Position numbers and translations under genes: made by a program | Notes under the pieces: generated by a model | The model's input: the letters and a program-made list of their open reading frames with translations, nothing else | The model's database searches: none | Told to the model about the DNA's origin: nothing | Shown here: in pieces, positions 28,865-38,300 of the stretch | Position numbering within the stretch: the stretch's first letter is position 1 | Layout of the letters: each line of letters begins with the position of its first letter | Source: Burkholderia puraquae | GTDB taxonomy: Bacteria > Pseudomonadota > Gammaproteobacteria > Burkholderiales > Burkholderiaceae | Direction: 5' to 3' | Assembly (NCBI RefSeq): GCF_002099195.1 | Contig: NZ_NBYX01000010.1 | Coordinates: forward strand, 186,001-250,000 | DNA: 64,000 bases

Positions 28865-29659
28865 ATGAAGAACAGAATCATCCCGTGCGTCGCCGCCGTT
28901 CTGTCCGTTGCGTGCCTGTCCGCGTGCGGCGGCGACGATCCGGCCAGCCCGGCCGCCGCCGCCCGCCAGCAGGCCACGGCGATGGCGCTCAGCGCGTCGA
29001 ACCCGCCCGGCTCGAACTTCAACCTCGCGCCGTTCACGCTGCAGTTGCCGACCGGCTCGTCCGGCAAGGTCGACACGGTGAGCGGTTCGTCGCTCGCGGG
29101 CGGCTACGTGAACCCGACGTACTTCTACACCGACGCCAACGACGGATCGATGGTGATGATGGACCCGACGCAGGGCTGGACGACGTCCGGCTCGCTGCAT
29201 CCACGCACCGAGCTGCGCGAGAACGCGATCTGGCCGACATCCGGCACCAACCGGCTGAATGCGACGGTGGCGGTCACGCAGGTACCCGATCACACGACGA
29301 TCGGCCAGATCTTCCAGGGCACCGGCCCGAGCAAGCCGCTGTGCGAGCTGCAGTTCACCTCCGGCGGCGTCGTGCAGTTGCTGCTCGAAAGCACCAACCA
29401 GGGCGGCAAGTCGACGACCACGCCGATCACGACGGTCGGAGTCGGCAAGCAGTTCAGCTACGCGCTGAGCCTGAGCGGCACGACGATCACCGTCACGGCG
29501 AACGGCACGACCAGGACCTTCACGATGGATTCGAGCTTCGACGGCGAAAGCTTCTACTTCAAGGCAGGCGACTACGACCAGACAGCCGTGTCCGGCACGC
29601 CGCTGACGACGCCCGGCACCGTCGTGAAGTTCTATGCGCTGACGCTGACGCACAGCTGA
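28865..29659 (+). CDS. PL7 alginate-lyase-like lipoprotein with altered QIH motif
   Basis: 264 aa. A lipoprotein leader ends in LSAC (Cys21), so the mature protein is membrane anchored. The jelly-roll PL7 motifs are RTELREN (114-120) and YFKAGDYDQ (231-239). The third motif, normally QIH or QVH with the catalytic His, reads QIF (148-150). The protein may therefore have changed activity or only bind alginate-like polymers. The start at 28865 is set by the leader; AGAGAGA lies upstream. Convergent with the MFS gene. Confidence 0.8.
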   Translation: MKNRIIPCVAAVLSVACLSACGGDDPASPAAAARQQATAMALSASNPPGSNFNLAPFTLQLPTGSSGKVDTVSGSSLAGGYVNPTYFYTDANDGSMVMMDPTQGWTTSGSLHPRTELRENAIWPTSGTNRLNATVAVTQVPDHTTIGQIFQGTGPSKPLCELQFTSGGVVQLLLESTNQGGKSTTTPITTVGVGKQFSYALSLSGTTITVTANGTTRTFTMDSSFDGESFYFKAGDYDQTAVSGTPLTTPGTVVKFYALTLTHS

Positions 29660-29680
29660 TCGCGCGACTCGACGCATGAC

Positions 29681-29713
29681 GCCGGGCAGGCTCGCGATGC
29701 GCGCCTGCCCGGC
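29681..29713. terminator. Bidirectional stem-loop between PL7 and MFS genes
   Basis: GCCGGGCAGGC and GCCTGCCCGGC form a perfect 11-bp stem with an 11-nt loop between convergent genes. No long T tract on either side. Confidence 0.6.
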
Positions 29714-29734
29714 GCTCCGGCGCACGCGCCACGC

Positions 29735-31045
29735 TTACGAGTGATGCCGCACGCCCGGCACGACCGCTTCCCTCGCCCCCTTGCGACCCAGCCTCAACGT
29801 GACGACCGCCGACACCGCGAGCGTGCCCGCCACCACGTAGAGCCCCGCCGCATATCCACCGGTCACGTGCTTCAGCCAGCCGATCGCAAACGGCCCGACG
29901 AACCCGCCGAGATTGCCGATCGAGTTGATCATCGCGATGCCGGCCGCCGCGCCGGCACCCGACAGGAATGCGCTCGGCATCGCCCACAGCGGCGCCTTCG
30001 CGGCACTGATCCCGATGTTCACGACGACCAGCGCGAGCACGGTCAGCAGCGCGGTGCTCGCCTGCCCCGCGAACACGAAGCCGATGCAAGCGAGCACGCA
30101 CGGAATCACGACGTGCCACGTGCGCTCGCCGCTGCGATCCGAATGCCGCGCCCACACGATCATCGCGACGACGGCGGCGACGCTCGGGATCCCGGTCAAC
30201 AGGCCCGTCTGAAGCGCGGTGAAGCCGAACTGCCTGACCATGAGCGGCGCCCACAGGCCGAGCGTATACAGCCCCGCCGACGTGCCGAAGTAGATCAGCG
30301 CGAGCGCCAGCACGCGCGGATCGCGCAGCGCCTGCCACGCGCCGGCCGTATGCCCGGCATGCGTGTGGCGCGCATCGGCCTCGGTTTTCAGCTTCGCGAC
30401 CAGCCAGTCGCGCTCGTCCGCCCGCAGCCACGCGGCCTTCGACGGCGAATCGGTCAGGCACCTGAGCACGACGAAGCCGAGCACGACCGCCGGCAGCGCT
30501 TCGACGATGTACAGCATCTGCCAGTCGGCGAGCCCGAACACCGGCGGCATCTGCATGATCGCGCCCGACAGCGGCGAACCGATCGCGGTCGAGATCGGCG
30601 CGGCCGCCATGAACCACGCGGCGGCCACCGCGCGCTGCTTCGCGGGAAACCACAGGGTCAGGTAGAGGATGATGCCGGGGAAGAATCCGGCTTCGGCCAT
30701 GCCGAGCAGGAAGCGCAGCACATAAAAGCTGGTCGGCCCGGACGCGAATGCGGACACGGCCGACACGATCCCCCACGTGATCATCACGCGCGCGATCCAG
30801 ATGCGTGCGCCGACGCGATGAAGAATCAGGTTGGACGGCACTTCGAACAGGAAGTAGCCGATGAAGAACAGGCCGCCGCCGAATCCGAACGCGGTCGGCG
30901 ACAGGCCGATCGCGTTGTTCATCGTCATCGCGGCGAAGCCGACGTTGACGCGATCGAGAAAGCTGACGAAGTAAAGCAGCATCACGAACGGAATGATGCG
31001 CCACATCAGTTTCCGCGCGACGCGGGTTTCCAGATCCGCTTGCAT
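29735..31045 (-). CDS. MFS transporter, anion:cation symporter family (tartrate-type)
   Basis: 436 aa, 12 membrane helices. The opening RVARKLMWRIIPFVMLLYF then VSFLDRVNVGFAAMTMN is the ACS-family signature; the central loop is at about 205-245. Adjacent to a tartrate dehydrogenase gene, which suggests TtuB-like uptake of tartrate or a related diacid. ATG at 31045 has GGAGGA upstream. Substrate is inferred from context. Confidence 0.85.
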   Translation of the reverse strand: MQADLETRVARKLMWRIIPFVMLLYFVSFLDRVNVGFAAMTMNNAIGLSPTAFGFGGGLFFIGYFLFEVPSNLILHRVGARIWIARVMITWGIVSAVSAFASGPTSFYVLRFLLGMAEAGFFPGIILYLTLWFPAKQRAVAAAWFMAAAPISTAIGSPLSGAIMQMPPVFGLADWQMLYIVEALPAVVLGFVVLRCLTDSPSKAAWLRADERDWLVAKLKTEADARHTHAGHTAGAWQALRDPRVLALALIYFGTSAGLYTLGLWAPLMVRQFGFTALQTGLLTGIPSVAAVVAMIVWARHSDRSGERTWHVVIPCVLACIGFVFAGQASTALLTVLALVVVNIGISAAKAPLWAMPSAFLSGAGAAAGIAMINSIGNLGGFVGPFAIGWLKHVTGGYAAGLYVVAGTLAVSAVVTLRLGRKGAREAVVPGVRHHS

Positions 31046-31257
31046 GTGTCTCCTCCTTCGAGGTCGAGCCGTGCCCTGTCCGTGAATGCTCGCCGGCACC
31101 GCCGCGAGGCGGGCGGGCCGGCGCCCGGCTCGCGTCGGATGCGCGAGTCGCGGGCAGGAAAATCCGGTAGAACGATGAACGGGCGACGGCCGGTGACCGG
31201 TTGCGCTCGCGCGCCGCTGCTACGTCGCGGCCCGCCTGCGCGTCGCCATCCTTGTCG

Positions 31258-32340
31258 TCAGGCTGCGACCGCCGCTTGCGCGACGCGCTCGCAGACGGCT
31301 GCCGTCACCTGCGCGGTCGTCGCGCTGCCGCCGAGATCGCGCGTGTGCAGCGACGGGTCGGCCGTCACCGCTTCGATCGCCTGCATCACGCGCGCGGCGG
31401 CGTCCGTCTCGCCGAGATGCCCGAGCAGCATCACGACCGACCAGAACGTGCCGACCGGATTCGCGAGGCCCTTGCCCATGATGTCGAACGCGGAGCCGTG
31501 AATCGGCTCGAACATCGACGGATAGCGGCGCTCGGGATCGATGTTGCCGGTCGGCGCGATGCCGAGGCTGCCGGCGAGCGCGGCCGCGAGATCGCTGAGG
31601 ATGTCCGCGTGCAGGTTGGTCGCGACGATCGTGTCGAGCGACGCCGGACGGTTGACCATGCGCGCGGTCGCCGCGTCGACGAGTTCCTTGTCCCACGTCA
31701 CGTCGGGAAATTCCTGCGCGACCTGCTTCGCGATCTCGTCCCACATCACCATCGCGTGCCGCTGCGCGTTGCTCTTCGTGATCACGGTCAGCAGCTTGCG
31801 CGGACGCGACTGCGCGAGCCGGAACGCGAAGCGCATGATGCGTTCGACGCCGGCACGCGTGAGGATCGACACGTCGGTCGCGGCCTCGATCGGATGGCCC
31901 TGGTGCACGCGGCCGCCGACGCCCGCGTATTCGCCTTCGGAATTCTCGCGGACGATCACCCAGTTCAGGTCGTCGGGCCCGCAGCGCTTCAGCGGCGCGT
32001 CGATGCCGGGCAGGATGCGCGTCGGGCGCACGTTCGCGTACTGGTCGAAGCCCTGGCAGATCTTCAGGCGCAGCCCCCACAACGTCACGTGATCGGGCAC
32101 GTCGGGGTCGCCCGCCGAGCCGAACAGGATCGCGTCCTTGCCGCGCAGCGCATCGAGGCCGTCGGCCGGCATCATCGCGCCGTGCTGGCGGTAGTGATCG
32201 GCGCCCCAGTCGAAATCCTCGAACTCGAACGCAAAGCGGTCGCTGCCGCGGGCCAGCGCTTCCAGCACCTGCTTGCCAGCCGGCACCACCTCCTTGCCGA
32301 TGCCGTCACCGGGAATCGTCGCGATACGGTAAGTCTTCAT
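31258..32340 (-). CDS. ttuC: Tartrate dehydrogenase / D-malate-type decarboxylating dehydrogenase
   Basis: 360 aa, isocitrate/isopropylmalate dehydrogenase fold, NAD- and metal-dependent. Conserved segments are IPGDGIGKEVVPAG, VRENSEGEYAGVGGRVHQG, TKSNAQRHAMVMWDEI and FEPIHGSAFDIMGKGLANP. TtuC acts on tartrate and D-malate. Divergent from a LysR gene and followed after 212 bp by the MFS gene, forming a likely tartrate-use cluster. Confidence 0.88.
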   Translation of the reverse strand: MKTYRIATIPGDGIGKEVVPAGKQVLEALARGSDRFAFEFEDFDWGADHYRQHGAMMPADGLDALRGKDAILFGSAGDPDVPDHVTLWGLRLKICQGFDQYANVRPTRILPGIDAPLKRCGPDDLNWVIVRENSEGEYAGVGGRVHQGHPIEAATDVSILTRAGVERIMRFAFRLAQSRPRKLLTVITKSNAQRHAMVMWDEIAKQVAQEFPDVTWDKELVDAATARMVNRPASLDTIVATNLHADILSDLAAALAGSLGIAPTGNIDPERRYPSMFEPIHGSAFDIMGKGLANPVGTFWSVVMLLGHLGETDAAARVMQAIEAVTADPSLHTRDLGGSATTAQVTAAVCERVAQAAVAA

Positions 32341-32372
32341 GCGCACATCCTCGATTGATCGTAAGCGTGGAT

Positions 32373-32395
32373 GCACTTTACCGAACCAGAAGTGC
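32373..32395. promoter_or_regulatory. Candidate LysR operator between ttuC and its regulator
   Basis: GCACTT and AAGTGC form an inverted repeat with an 11-bp spacer (T-N11-A form) in the 96-bp divergent gap. Confidence 0.5.
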
Positions 32396-32436
32396 CGGAA
32401 CCGGTGCTAGACTCAAAGCATCTTTAACTTAAATTC

Positions 32437-33357
32437 ATGAATCCCGTCATGGCGGATACCGTCCAGCCGGCCGATCTCGGCTTCTTCTCGACGCTGGCCG
32501 CGTCGGGCAGCCTGAGCGCAGCCGCGCGCGAACTCGGATTGACCGCGGCGGCCGTCAGCAAGCGCCTCACGCAGATGGAGCGGCGCGCGGGCGTGACGCT
32601 CGTGAACCGCACGACGCGGCGGATGATGCTCACGCCCGAGGGCGACGTGTATCTCGACTACGCGCGCCGGATCCTCGACCAGATGGACGAACTCGGCGAA
32701 CTGCTCGGCAGCGCGAAGCAGCGCCCGAAGGGGCTGCTGCGCGTGAACGCGACGCTCGGTTTCGGGCGCAGCCACGTCGGCCCCGCGATCTCGCGCTTCG
32801 TCGCGCGCTATCCGGAAGTGTCGGTGCAACTGCAGTTGTCGGTGACGCCGCCGCCGCTCACCGACGACGCGTTCGACGTGTGCATCCGCTTCGGCGAGCC
32901 GCCCGATACGCGCGTCGTCGCGCGGCGGCTCGCGCCGAACCGCCGGCTGCTGTGCGCAGCGCCCGCGTATCTCGCGCGGCACGGCACCCCCGGCACGCCG
33001 CACGACCTGACGCGGCACAACTGCATCGGCATCCGGCAAGGCGACGAGGGTTACGGCGTCTGGCGCCTGACGAACGGGCGCGGCGCGGCACGCCACACGG
33101 AAGCCGTGCGGATCAACGGCAACCTGACGACGAACGATGGCGAGATCGCCGTGAAGTGGGCACTCGACGGGCACGGGATCCTGATGCGCGCGGAATGGGA
33201 TCTGCGCGACTATCTCGCCGACGGCCGCCTGGTCGTCGTGCTGCCCGATCACGAAACGCCGAGCGCCGACATCTATGCGGTGTACGCGCAGCGTCACCAG
33301 ATGTCCACGCGGATTCGGGCGTTCGTCGATTTTCTGGCGGACGAGCTAGGGCGGTGA
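32437..33357 (+). CDS. LysR-family regulator of the tartrate cluster
   Basis: 306 aa. The winged helix is FFSTLAASGSLSAAARELGL then TAAAVSKRLTQMERRAGVTL, of the TtuA/DmlR branch. The effector domain follows from about residue 95. Divergent from ttuC with a T-N11-A palindrome between, so control of ttuC and the MFS gene is likely. ATG at 32449 is an alternative start. Confidence 0.85.
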   Translation: MNPVMADTVQPADLGFFSTLAASGSLSAAARELGLTAAAVSKRLTQMERRAGVTLVNRTTRRMMLTPEGDVYLDYARRILDQMDELGELLGSAKQRPKGLLRVNATLGFGRSHVGPAISRFVARYPEVSVQLQLSVTPPPLTDDAFDVCIRFGEPPDTRVVARRLAPNRRLLCAAPAYLARHGTPGTPHDLTRHNCIGIRQGDEGYGVWRLTNGRGAARHTEAVRINGNLTTNDGEIAVKWALDGHGILMRAEWDLRDYLADGRLVVVLPDHETPSADIYAVYAQRHQMSTRIRAFVDFLADELGR

Positions 33358-33364
33358 GCGGGAC

Positions 33365-33417
33365 GCCGGAAACGACGCACGTCGATCCGGGAGAGCCAGA
33401 CGTGCGTCGTTTCCGGC
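33365..33417. repeat. Perfect 19-bp inverted repeat after the LysR gene
   Basis: Arms at 33365-33383 and 33399-33417 are exact complements around a 15-nt loop (GCCGGAAACGACGCACGTC in the left arm). It starts 7 nt after the LysR stop. No T tract follows, so it may be a terminator of unusual form or a mobile palindromic element. Confidence 0.65.
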
Positions 33418-33614
33418 CGCCCCCGACTCCGCGCGCGGTTTCCGCCGACCGCGCCCCTAGACAACCCGGCAACCTCGTCGACCGCTTCCGCAACATCGCC
33501 GGTCAATGGAGAACACTGGCAACGAGCCGCGAAGATCCCGCCCCGGGCAGGAACGCATGGGCCCTGCATGCCACCTTGCGAGCGACTGAACGCGCCTGAT
33601 TCGATGCTCGCCGA

Positions 33615-34610
33615 TCAAGCGACGGCCATCTGGGCATCCACCTGATCGACCCTGTCCGCGGCATCCGTCATCGGCCGCCACGCCCGTGCGGTGACCATGC
33701 CCGCATGGTCGCTCACCGCCGCCTCGAACCGCTCGGCGATCCAGTCGACGAACGCGCGCACGCCGGGCGACACGTGCGGCCGCTTCACGTAGACGGCCGA
33801 CACCGCGATCGCGTCGGGCCGCCAGCGCGGCAGCACTTCCCGCAACCGCCCCGCGTCGATCAGCGGCTGCGCGGCGACGCGCGGCGGCTGGATCAGCCCG
33901 AGGCCGTGCACGCCGCACGCCAGATACGCCTGCTCGTCGTCCACGTTGACGACCCCGTCGAGCCGCACCTTGCGCACCGCGCCATCGACGAGGAAATCGA
34001 GTTCGGCCGTGCGCTGGCCCGGAACGGCCGACGCGCCGACCGCGCGATGCACAGCCAGATCGTCGAGCGTGCGCGGCGCACCGTGCCGGTCGAGATACGC
34101 AGGGCTCGCGCAGGTCATGCGCTCGAGCGTGCCGAGCCGGCGCGCGACGAACGACGAATCGGGCAACTCGCCGAGCCGGACGCTGCAGTCGACCGCGTCG
34201 CCGATGCGATCGGCCCCGCGCGCGGACACGCCCAACGTCAGCATCAGATCGGGATGCCGGGCATGAAACTCGCCGAGCGCCGGCAGCACGATCGCGTCCG
34301 CGACCGCCGCCGGCAGCTCGACGCGCAGCGGCCCGCTCGGATGCAGCGCGGCGCCGCGGATGCTGGCTTCGAGCTCGTCGACGTCCGCCGTGATGCGCAC
34401 GCAGCGCCGGTAATACGCGTCGCCCTCGGGCGTCGCCCGCAGCGCGCGCGTCGTGCGCACCAGCAAAGGCATGCCGAGCGCCGTTTCGAGCTCCTGCACG
34501 GTCCGCGTCGCGGTCGCGCGCGAAATGCCGAGCGCCTGCGCCGCACGCGTAAAGCTGTTCATTTCGACGATGCGCGTGAAGATGCGCATCGCGCGGATCG
34601 GATTGTCCAC
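33615..34610 (-). CDS. LysR-family regulator
   Basis: 331 aa from a GTG preceded by AGGGG at 6 nt; an in-frame ATG 15 bp earlier lacks a ribosome site. The winged helix is RIFTRIVEMNSFTRAAQALG with ISRATATRTVQELETALGMP. The effector-binding region follows. The C-terminus is unusually extended (about 30 residues after the final helix). Target genes unknown; nearest neighbour is the Fur-box gene upstream on the same strand. Confidence 0.82.
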   Translation of the reverse strand: MDNPIRAMRIFTRIVEMNSFTRAAQALGISRATATRTVQELETALGMPLLVRTTRALRATPEGDAYYRRCVRITADVDELEASIRGAALHPSGPLRVELPAAVADAIVLPALGEFHARHPDLMLTLGVSARGADRIGDAVDCSVRLGELPDSSFVARRLGTLERMTCASPAYLDRHGAPRTLDDLAVHRAVGASAVPGQRTAELDFLVDGAVRKVRLDGVVNVDDEQAYLACGVHGLGLIQPPRVAAQPLIDAGRLREVLPRWRPDAIAVSAVYVKRPHVSPGVRAFVDWIAERFEAAVSDHAGMVTARAWRPMTDAADRVDQVDAQMAVA

Positions 34611-34705
34611 CGCACACCCCTGCATGTTTGCCGCATGCCGCGGCGCGCGTTCGCGTGCCGTGCATGCGTATCGAGGAACGCCGCGCCGCCGGCGCGGCAG
34701 ACGGT

Positions 34706-35125
34706 TCAGGCGCGCGCCGCCACGGCGCCGCGCGCCGGTTCGTCGAGCAGCCGCTGCGCCAGCGCGAGCGCGTCGTCGCGGGTTGCTGCCGCGTTCAGCG
34801 GATAGCCCCATACCTTCTCGAACGCGCCCGAGAATGCGTTGAGCGCCACGCGCCGCGACGCGTCGGGCTCGATCGCGATCATCGCGGGGATCCATTCGCG
34901 CGACTGCGCACGGTTGGCCTTGCTCCACTTCGCGAGCTGCTTGCGCAGTTCGTGATCGTCGGCGCCGCGATCGTCGCCGGACGGCGCATCGTCGGTCAGA
35001 AGAACGAACGGTTCGCGACGCGCCAGCAACGCGTCGAGTTCGGCGAGCAGGCGGGCGGGCTCGGTGTGCGTCGAACCGGTGTAACGCAACCAGACAAACG
35101 GGAATTCGGTCGTGATGATTTGCAT
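34706..35125 (-). CDS. 139-aa hypothetical protein under a Fur box
   Basis: No known family recognised. The sequence is soluble, with strand-like FPFVWLRYTG and PFVLLTDDA segments and a C-terminal helix pair ending FEKVWGYPLNAAATRDDALA; the layout is loosely STAS-like. A GGAGG-type ribosome site precedes the ATG, and a near-perfect Fur palindrome lies 14 bp upstream, so it should be induced by iron limitation. No siderophore genes are adjacent. Confidence 0.7.
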   Translation of the reverse strand: MQIITTEFPFVWLRYTGSTHTEPARLLAELDALLARREPFVLLTDDAPSGDDRGADDHELRKQLAKWSKANRAQSREWIPAMIAIEPDASRRVALNAFSGAFEKVWGYPLNAAATRDDALALAQRLLDEPARGAVAARA

Positions 35126-35138
35126 GTCGGCCTCCAGA

Positions 35139-35155
35139 TGAGAACGATTCTCATT
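35139..35155 (-). promoter_or_regulatory. Fur box
   Basis: ATGAGAACGATTCTCAT: perfect 7-bp arms around a 3-bp centre, close to the classical Fur consensus, immediately upstream of the 34706-35125 gene. Confidence 0.75.
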
Positions 35156-35250
35156 TTATGGATCGGGACCCGGCGCGTCATTTATCGTCCCGGCCAACCG
35201 CTTGCTCAATCCGGCCAATCGCGTGCGGATGGCGGCGCGGACTTCGCCGT

Positions 35251-36051
35251 TCAGCGTTGCCGGTCGGTCAGGAATTGCGTCGGCGACTTGCCGGTCGCCT
35301 TGCGGAACATCGTCACGAAGCTGCTCGCGCTCTCGTAGCCGAGATCGATCGCGATCTGGTGCACGCGGCGGCCGGTCGTCAGCATCCGCAGCGACAGCGC
35401 GACGTGCAGCCGCCGGCGCCAGTCGCCGAGGCTCATCCCGAGCTCCTTCGCCGCGAGCCGCGTCAGGCTGCGCTCGCTGATGCCCGCGCGCCGCGCGAGT
35501 TCGGGCAGCGGCGACTTGTCGGCGGGATCGTCGAGCAGGTGGTCGATCAGCTTGCGCAGCCGCCGGTCGGCCGGCATCGGCAGGTACAGATCCTCGACCG
35601 GTGCGGCGACGAGTTCGTCGAGCAGCGTCGCCATCAGCCGCCCCTGCGGCCCGTCGACGTCGTACAGGTTCGGAAAGCTCGCCGCCTTCAGCAGCAGCTC
35701 GCGCAGCAGCGGCGACACCGACAGCGTGCAGCAGCGCGCGGGCAGGTCGAGTGCGGCGTCGGGTTCGACCAGCACCGCATAGAACGTCGCGCCGGCCGAG
35801 CCGCGCGCCGCATGCGGGACGTCACCCGGAATCCACACCGTGCATTGCGGCGGTGCGCTCCACACGCCGCCGTCGATCTCGCAGTAGATGACGCCGCTCA
35901 GCGTGTAGAGCAGCTGCGCCTGAGGATGGCTGTGCCGCTCGAGCCGCCATTCGGGCTCGACGACCGAGCCGCCGAACACGACGAGCGGACGCGGCACGTG
36001 GAAGACTTCGTCATCCGCGGCGGGATCGGTGGTCGGTGGAAGCTTGCGCAT
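35251..36051 (-). CDS. AraC-family regulator with cupin N-terminus
   Basis: 266 aa. An N-terminal cupin-like sensor (about 20-110; RHSHPQAQLLYTLSGVI) is followed by a C-terminal double helix-turn-helix with LARRAGISERSLTRLAAKEL and IAIDLGYESASSFVTMFRKA. Divergent from the LysE-type exporter (180-bp gap), which it may regulate as NimR-like proteins regulate efflux genes. Confidence 0.87.
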   Translation of the reverse strand: MRKLPPTTDPAADDEVFHVPRPLVVFGGSVVEPEWRLERHSHPQAQLLYTLSGVIYCEIDGGVWSAPPQCTVWIPGDVPHAARGSAGATFYAVLVEPDAALDLPARCCTLSVSPLLRELLLKAASFPNLYDVDGPQGRLMATLLDELVAAPVEDLYLPMPADRRLRKLIDHLLDDPADKSPLPELARRAGISERSLTRLAAKELGMSLGDWRRRLHVALSLRMLTTGRRVHQIAIDLGYESASSFVTMFRKATGKSPTQFLTDRQR

Positions 36052-36231
36052 GAAGCGATGGACGATGAAGGAAGCCGGACGCCCTGCCCGCGCGTCCTTT
36101 CGTGCTTATACCAGAAAGGTGCCGGCGCGGCCCTGCCGCCGGGCGGGTGCCCGTGCCGCGTCTGCAGTCGCACGCCGAACCGAATACAATGCCCCGATCC
36201 CCCGCCGCTGCGCCCACCTGCCGGAGCCGCC

Positions 36232-36858
36232 ATGTTCGACCTGACCACGCTGACCACCTTCACGGCCGTCGTCCTGGGCCTGTTCCTGATCCCCGGCCCC
36301 GCCGTGCTGCTCGTGCTGAGCCGAACCGTGCAGGGCGGCCGCAAGACCGGCATCCTGACCGGCCTCGGTGTCGCGAGCGGCGACTTCGTGCATACGCTGT
36401 TCGCGGCCGTCGGCCTGTCGGCGCTGCTGATGACGTCGGCGCTCGCGTTCAACGTCGTGAAAGTGGTCGGCGCCGCGTACCTGATCTACCTCGGCGTGCG
36501 CGCGCTGATCGAGAAGCCGTCCGATCCGTCGCTGCCGAGCGTAGCGCCCGTCACGCCGCTCACGGCGTACCTGCAGGCAATTCCCGCCGAAGTGCTGAAT
36601 CCGAAGACCGCACTGTTCTTCCTCGCGTTCATGCCGCAGTTCGTGCATCCGGAACGCGGCTCGACGTTCGTGCAGTTCGCGGTGCTCGGGCTGATCTTCG
36701 TCGTGCTCAGCTCGCTCTACACGACGCTGATCGCGTGCTCGATCCGCCCGCTCGGCCGCATCGTGAAGCGGCTCACGTGGCTCACGCGCTGGCAGGGGAA
36801 GATCATCGGCTCGATCTTCATCGCGCTCGGGCTGCGCGTGGCCGTGCAGCAACGCTGA
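36232..36858 (+). CDS. LysE/RhtB-family exporter
   Basis: 208 aa, six predicted membrane helices. The family signature is IPGPAVLLVLSRTVQGGRKT (about 20-39) and NPKTALFFLAFMPQFV. These proteins export amino acids or related metabolites. Divergent from an AraC regulator; the methyltransferase gene starts 14 bp downstream, so the two are probably cotranscribed. Confidence 0.88.
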   Translation: MFDLTTLTTFTAVVLGLFLIPGPAVLLVLSRTVQGGRKTGILTGLGVASGDFVHTLFAAVGLSALLMTSALAFNVVKVVGAAYLIYLGVRALIEKPSDPSLPSVAPVTPLTAYLQAIPAEVLNPKTALFFLAFMPQFVHPERGSTFVQFAVLGLIFVVLSSLYTTLIACSIRPLGRIVKRLTWLTRWQGKIIGSIFIALGLRVAVQQR

Positions 36859-36871
36859 CGCACGCGGCCGC

Positions 36872-37633
36872 ATGACGTCCGCCGCGGCCCCCGCCGGCGA
36901 AGCCCTCTACACCGATCCGCGCCTCGTCGCGCTCTACGACCTGTTCAACGCGGGCGACCAGGATTTCGCGTTCTATGCCTCCGTGATCGGCACCGCGCGG
37001 CAACGCATCCTCGATCTCGGCTGCGGCACCGGCACGTTCGCGCGCCGGCTCGCGGCAACCGGGCACGACGTCGTTGCGATCGATCCCGCGCCGGCGATGA
37101 TCGAATACGCCCGACACCAGCCGGGTGCCGACACCGTGCGCTGGCGCGCGTGCGGGCTCGACAGCCTGCCGCCCGACGCGCCGTTCGATGCGGTCGTGAT
37201 GACCGGGCACGCGTTCCAGTGCCTGCTGACCGACACCGAAATCGACAAGACGCTACGCGGCGTGCGGCGCGTGCTCGCTGAAGGCGGCCGCTTCCTGTTC
37301 GAGACCCGCAATCCGCGCATCGCGCCGTGGCACGCATGGACACCGGAGCATTCGACACGCAGCGTCGAGTCGCGCGAAGCGGGCATCGTCGATCTTCATC
37401 ATGCGGTGCGCTCGGTAGATGGCGCGATCGTGACGTTCGACACGCACTACCGCTTCCGCCGCGACGGCACGATGCTGACGAACACAAGCCGGCTGCGTTT
37501 CATCGCGCAACCCGAACTGCAGGCGCGCGTGATCGCGGCCGGATTTTCGTCGGCCGACTGGTATGGCGACTGGCAACGCGCGCCGTTCGACGACGCGACC
37601 AGCGCGGAGATCGTCGCGATCTGCCGCGCGTAA
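36872..37633 (+). CDS. SAM-dependent methyltransferase
   Basis: 253 aa, class I Rossmann fold. Motif I is [20 protein letters not shown] (about 47-66), the acidic end of strand 2 is in [10 protein letters not shown], and [14 protein letters not shown] follows. Substrate not deducible. Starts 14 bp after the exporter and shares its direction. Confidence 0.85.
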   Translation: MTSAAAPAGEALYTDPRLVALYDLFNAGDQDFAFYASVIGTARQRILDLGCGTGTFARRLAATGHDVVAIDPAPAMIEYARHQPGADTVRWRACGLDSLPPDAPFDAVVMTGHAFQCLLTDTEIDKTLRGVRRVLAEGGRFLFETRNPRIAPWHAWTPEHSTRSVESREAGIVDLHHAVRSVDGAIVTFDTHYRFRRDGTMLTNTSRLRFIAQPELQARVIAAGFSSADWYGDWQRAPFDDATSAEIVAICRA

Positions 37634-37671
37634 CCGTGCATCGTCGACCGCGTCAGCCCGCCACAGGCAAT

Positions 37672-38235
37672 GTGCGCCGCAAGCCGCGCGTGCGGATCGA
37701 AGCGCAAATGCACGGCGGCGGCCATGAGCGCGGGATGCGCTCGGGTACGCTGCCGACGCACCAGATCGTCGGGATGGGCGAGGCGTTCCGGCTCGCGAAG
37801 GAAGAGATGGTGGAAGAAAGCCGCCGCGTCGGCGCATTGCGCGACCGGCTGCTGGCCGGCCTGTCGACGCTCGACGAGGTTTACGTGAACGGCGATCTCG
37901 CCCGCCGGATTCCGCACAACCTGAACGTCAGCTTCAATTTCGTCGAAGGCGAATCGCTGATCATGGGGATCAAGGGTGTCGCGGTATCGTCAGGCTCCGC
38001 GTGCACGTCGGCATCGCTGGAGCCGTCGTACGTGCTGCGCGCGCTGGGCCGCAGCGACGAGCTCGCGCACAGCTCGATCCGCTTCACGCTCGGCCGCTTC
38101 ACGACCGAAGCCGAAGTGGACAGCGTGATCGCGCAGGTGCGCGACACGGTCGGCAAGCTGCGCGAGCTGAGCCCGCTGTGGGACATGCATCTCGAAGGGG
38201 TCGACCTGAATACGATCGAGTGGGCCGCGCATTGA
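37672..38235 (+). pseudogene. iscS: 5'-truncated cysteine desulfurase (iscS) relic
   Basis: The frame matches only the C-terminal part of IscS, about 187 of some 407 residues: [20 protein letters not shown], the active-site loop [20 protein letters not shown] and the C-terminal [19 protein letters not shown]. The PLP-binding Lys and entire N-terminal half are absent; similarity begins abruptly about 37672, 35 bp after the methyltransferase stop. A GTG could start translation but the product could not be a full desulfurase. No isc genes surround it. Its frame is still open, so the truncation may be recent. Confidence 0.85.
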
Positions 38236-38300
38236 GCGCGGCCGATGCGCCAGGCCGGCCGGCGATTGCGGGCGGGCCTGCGGTTGGCGGTTGGCGCGCG

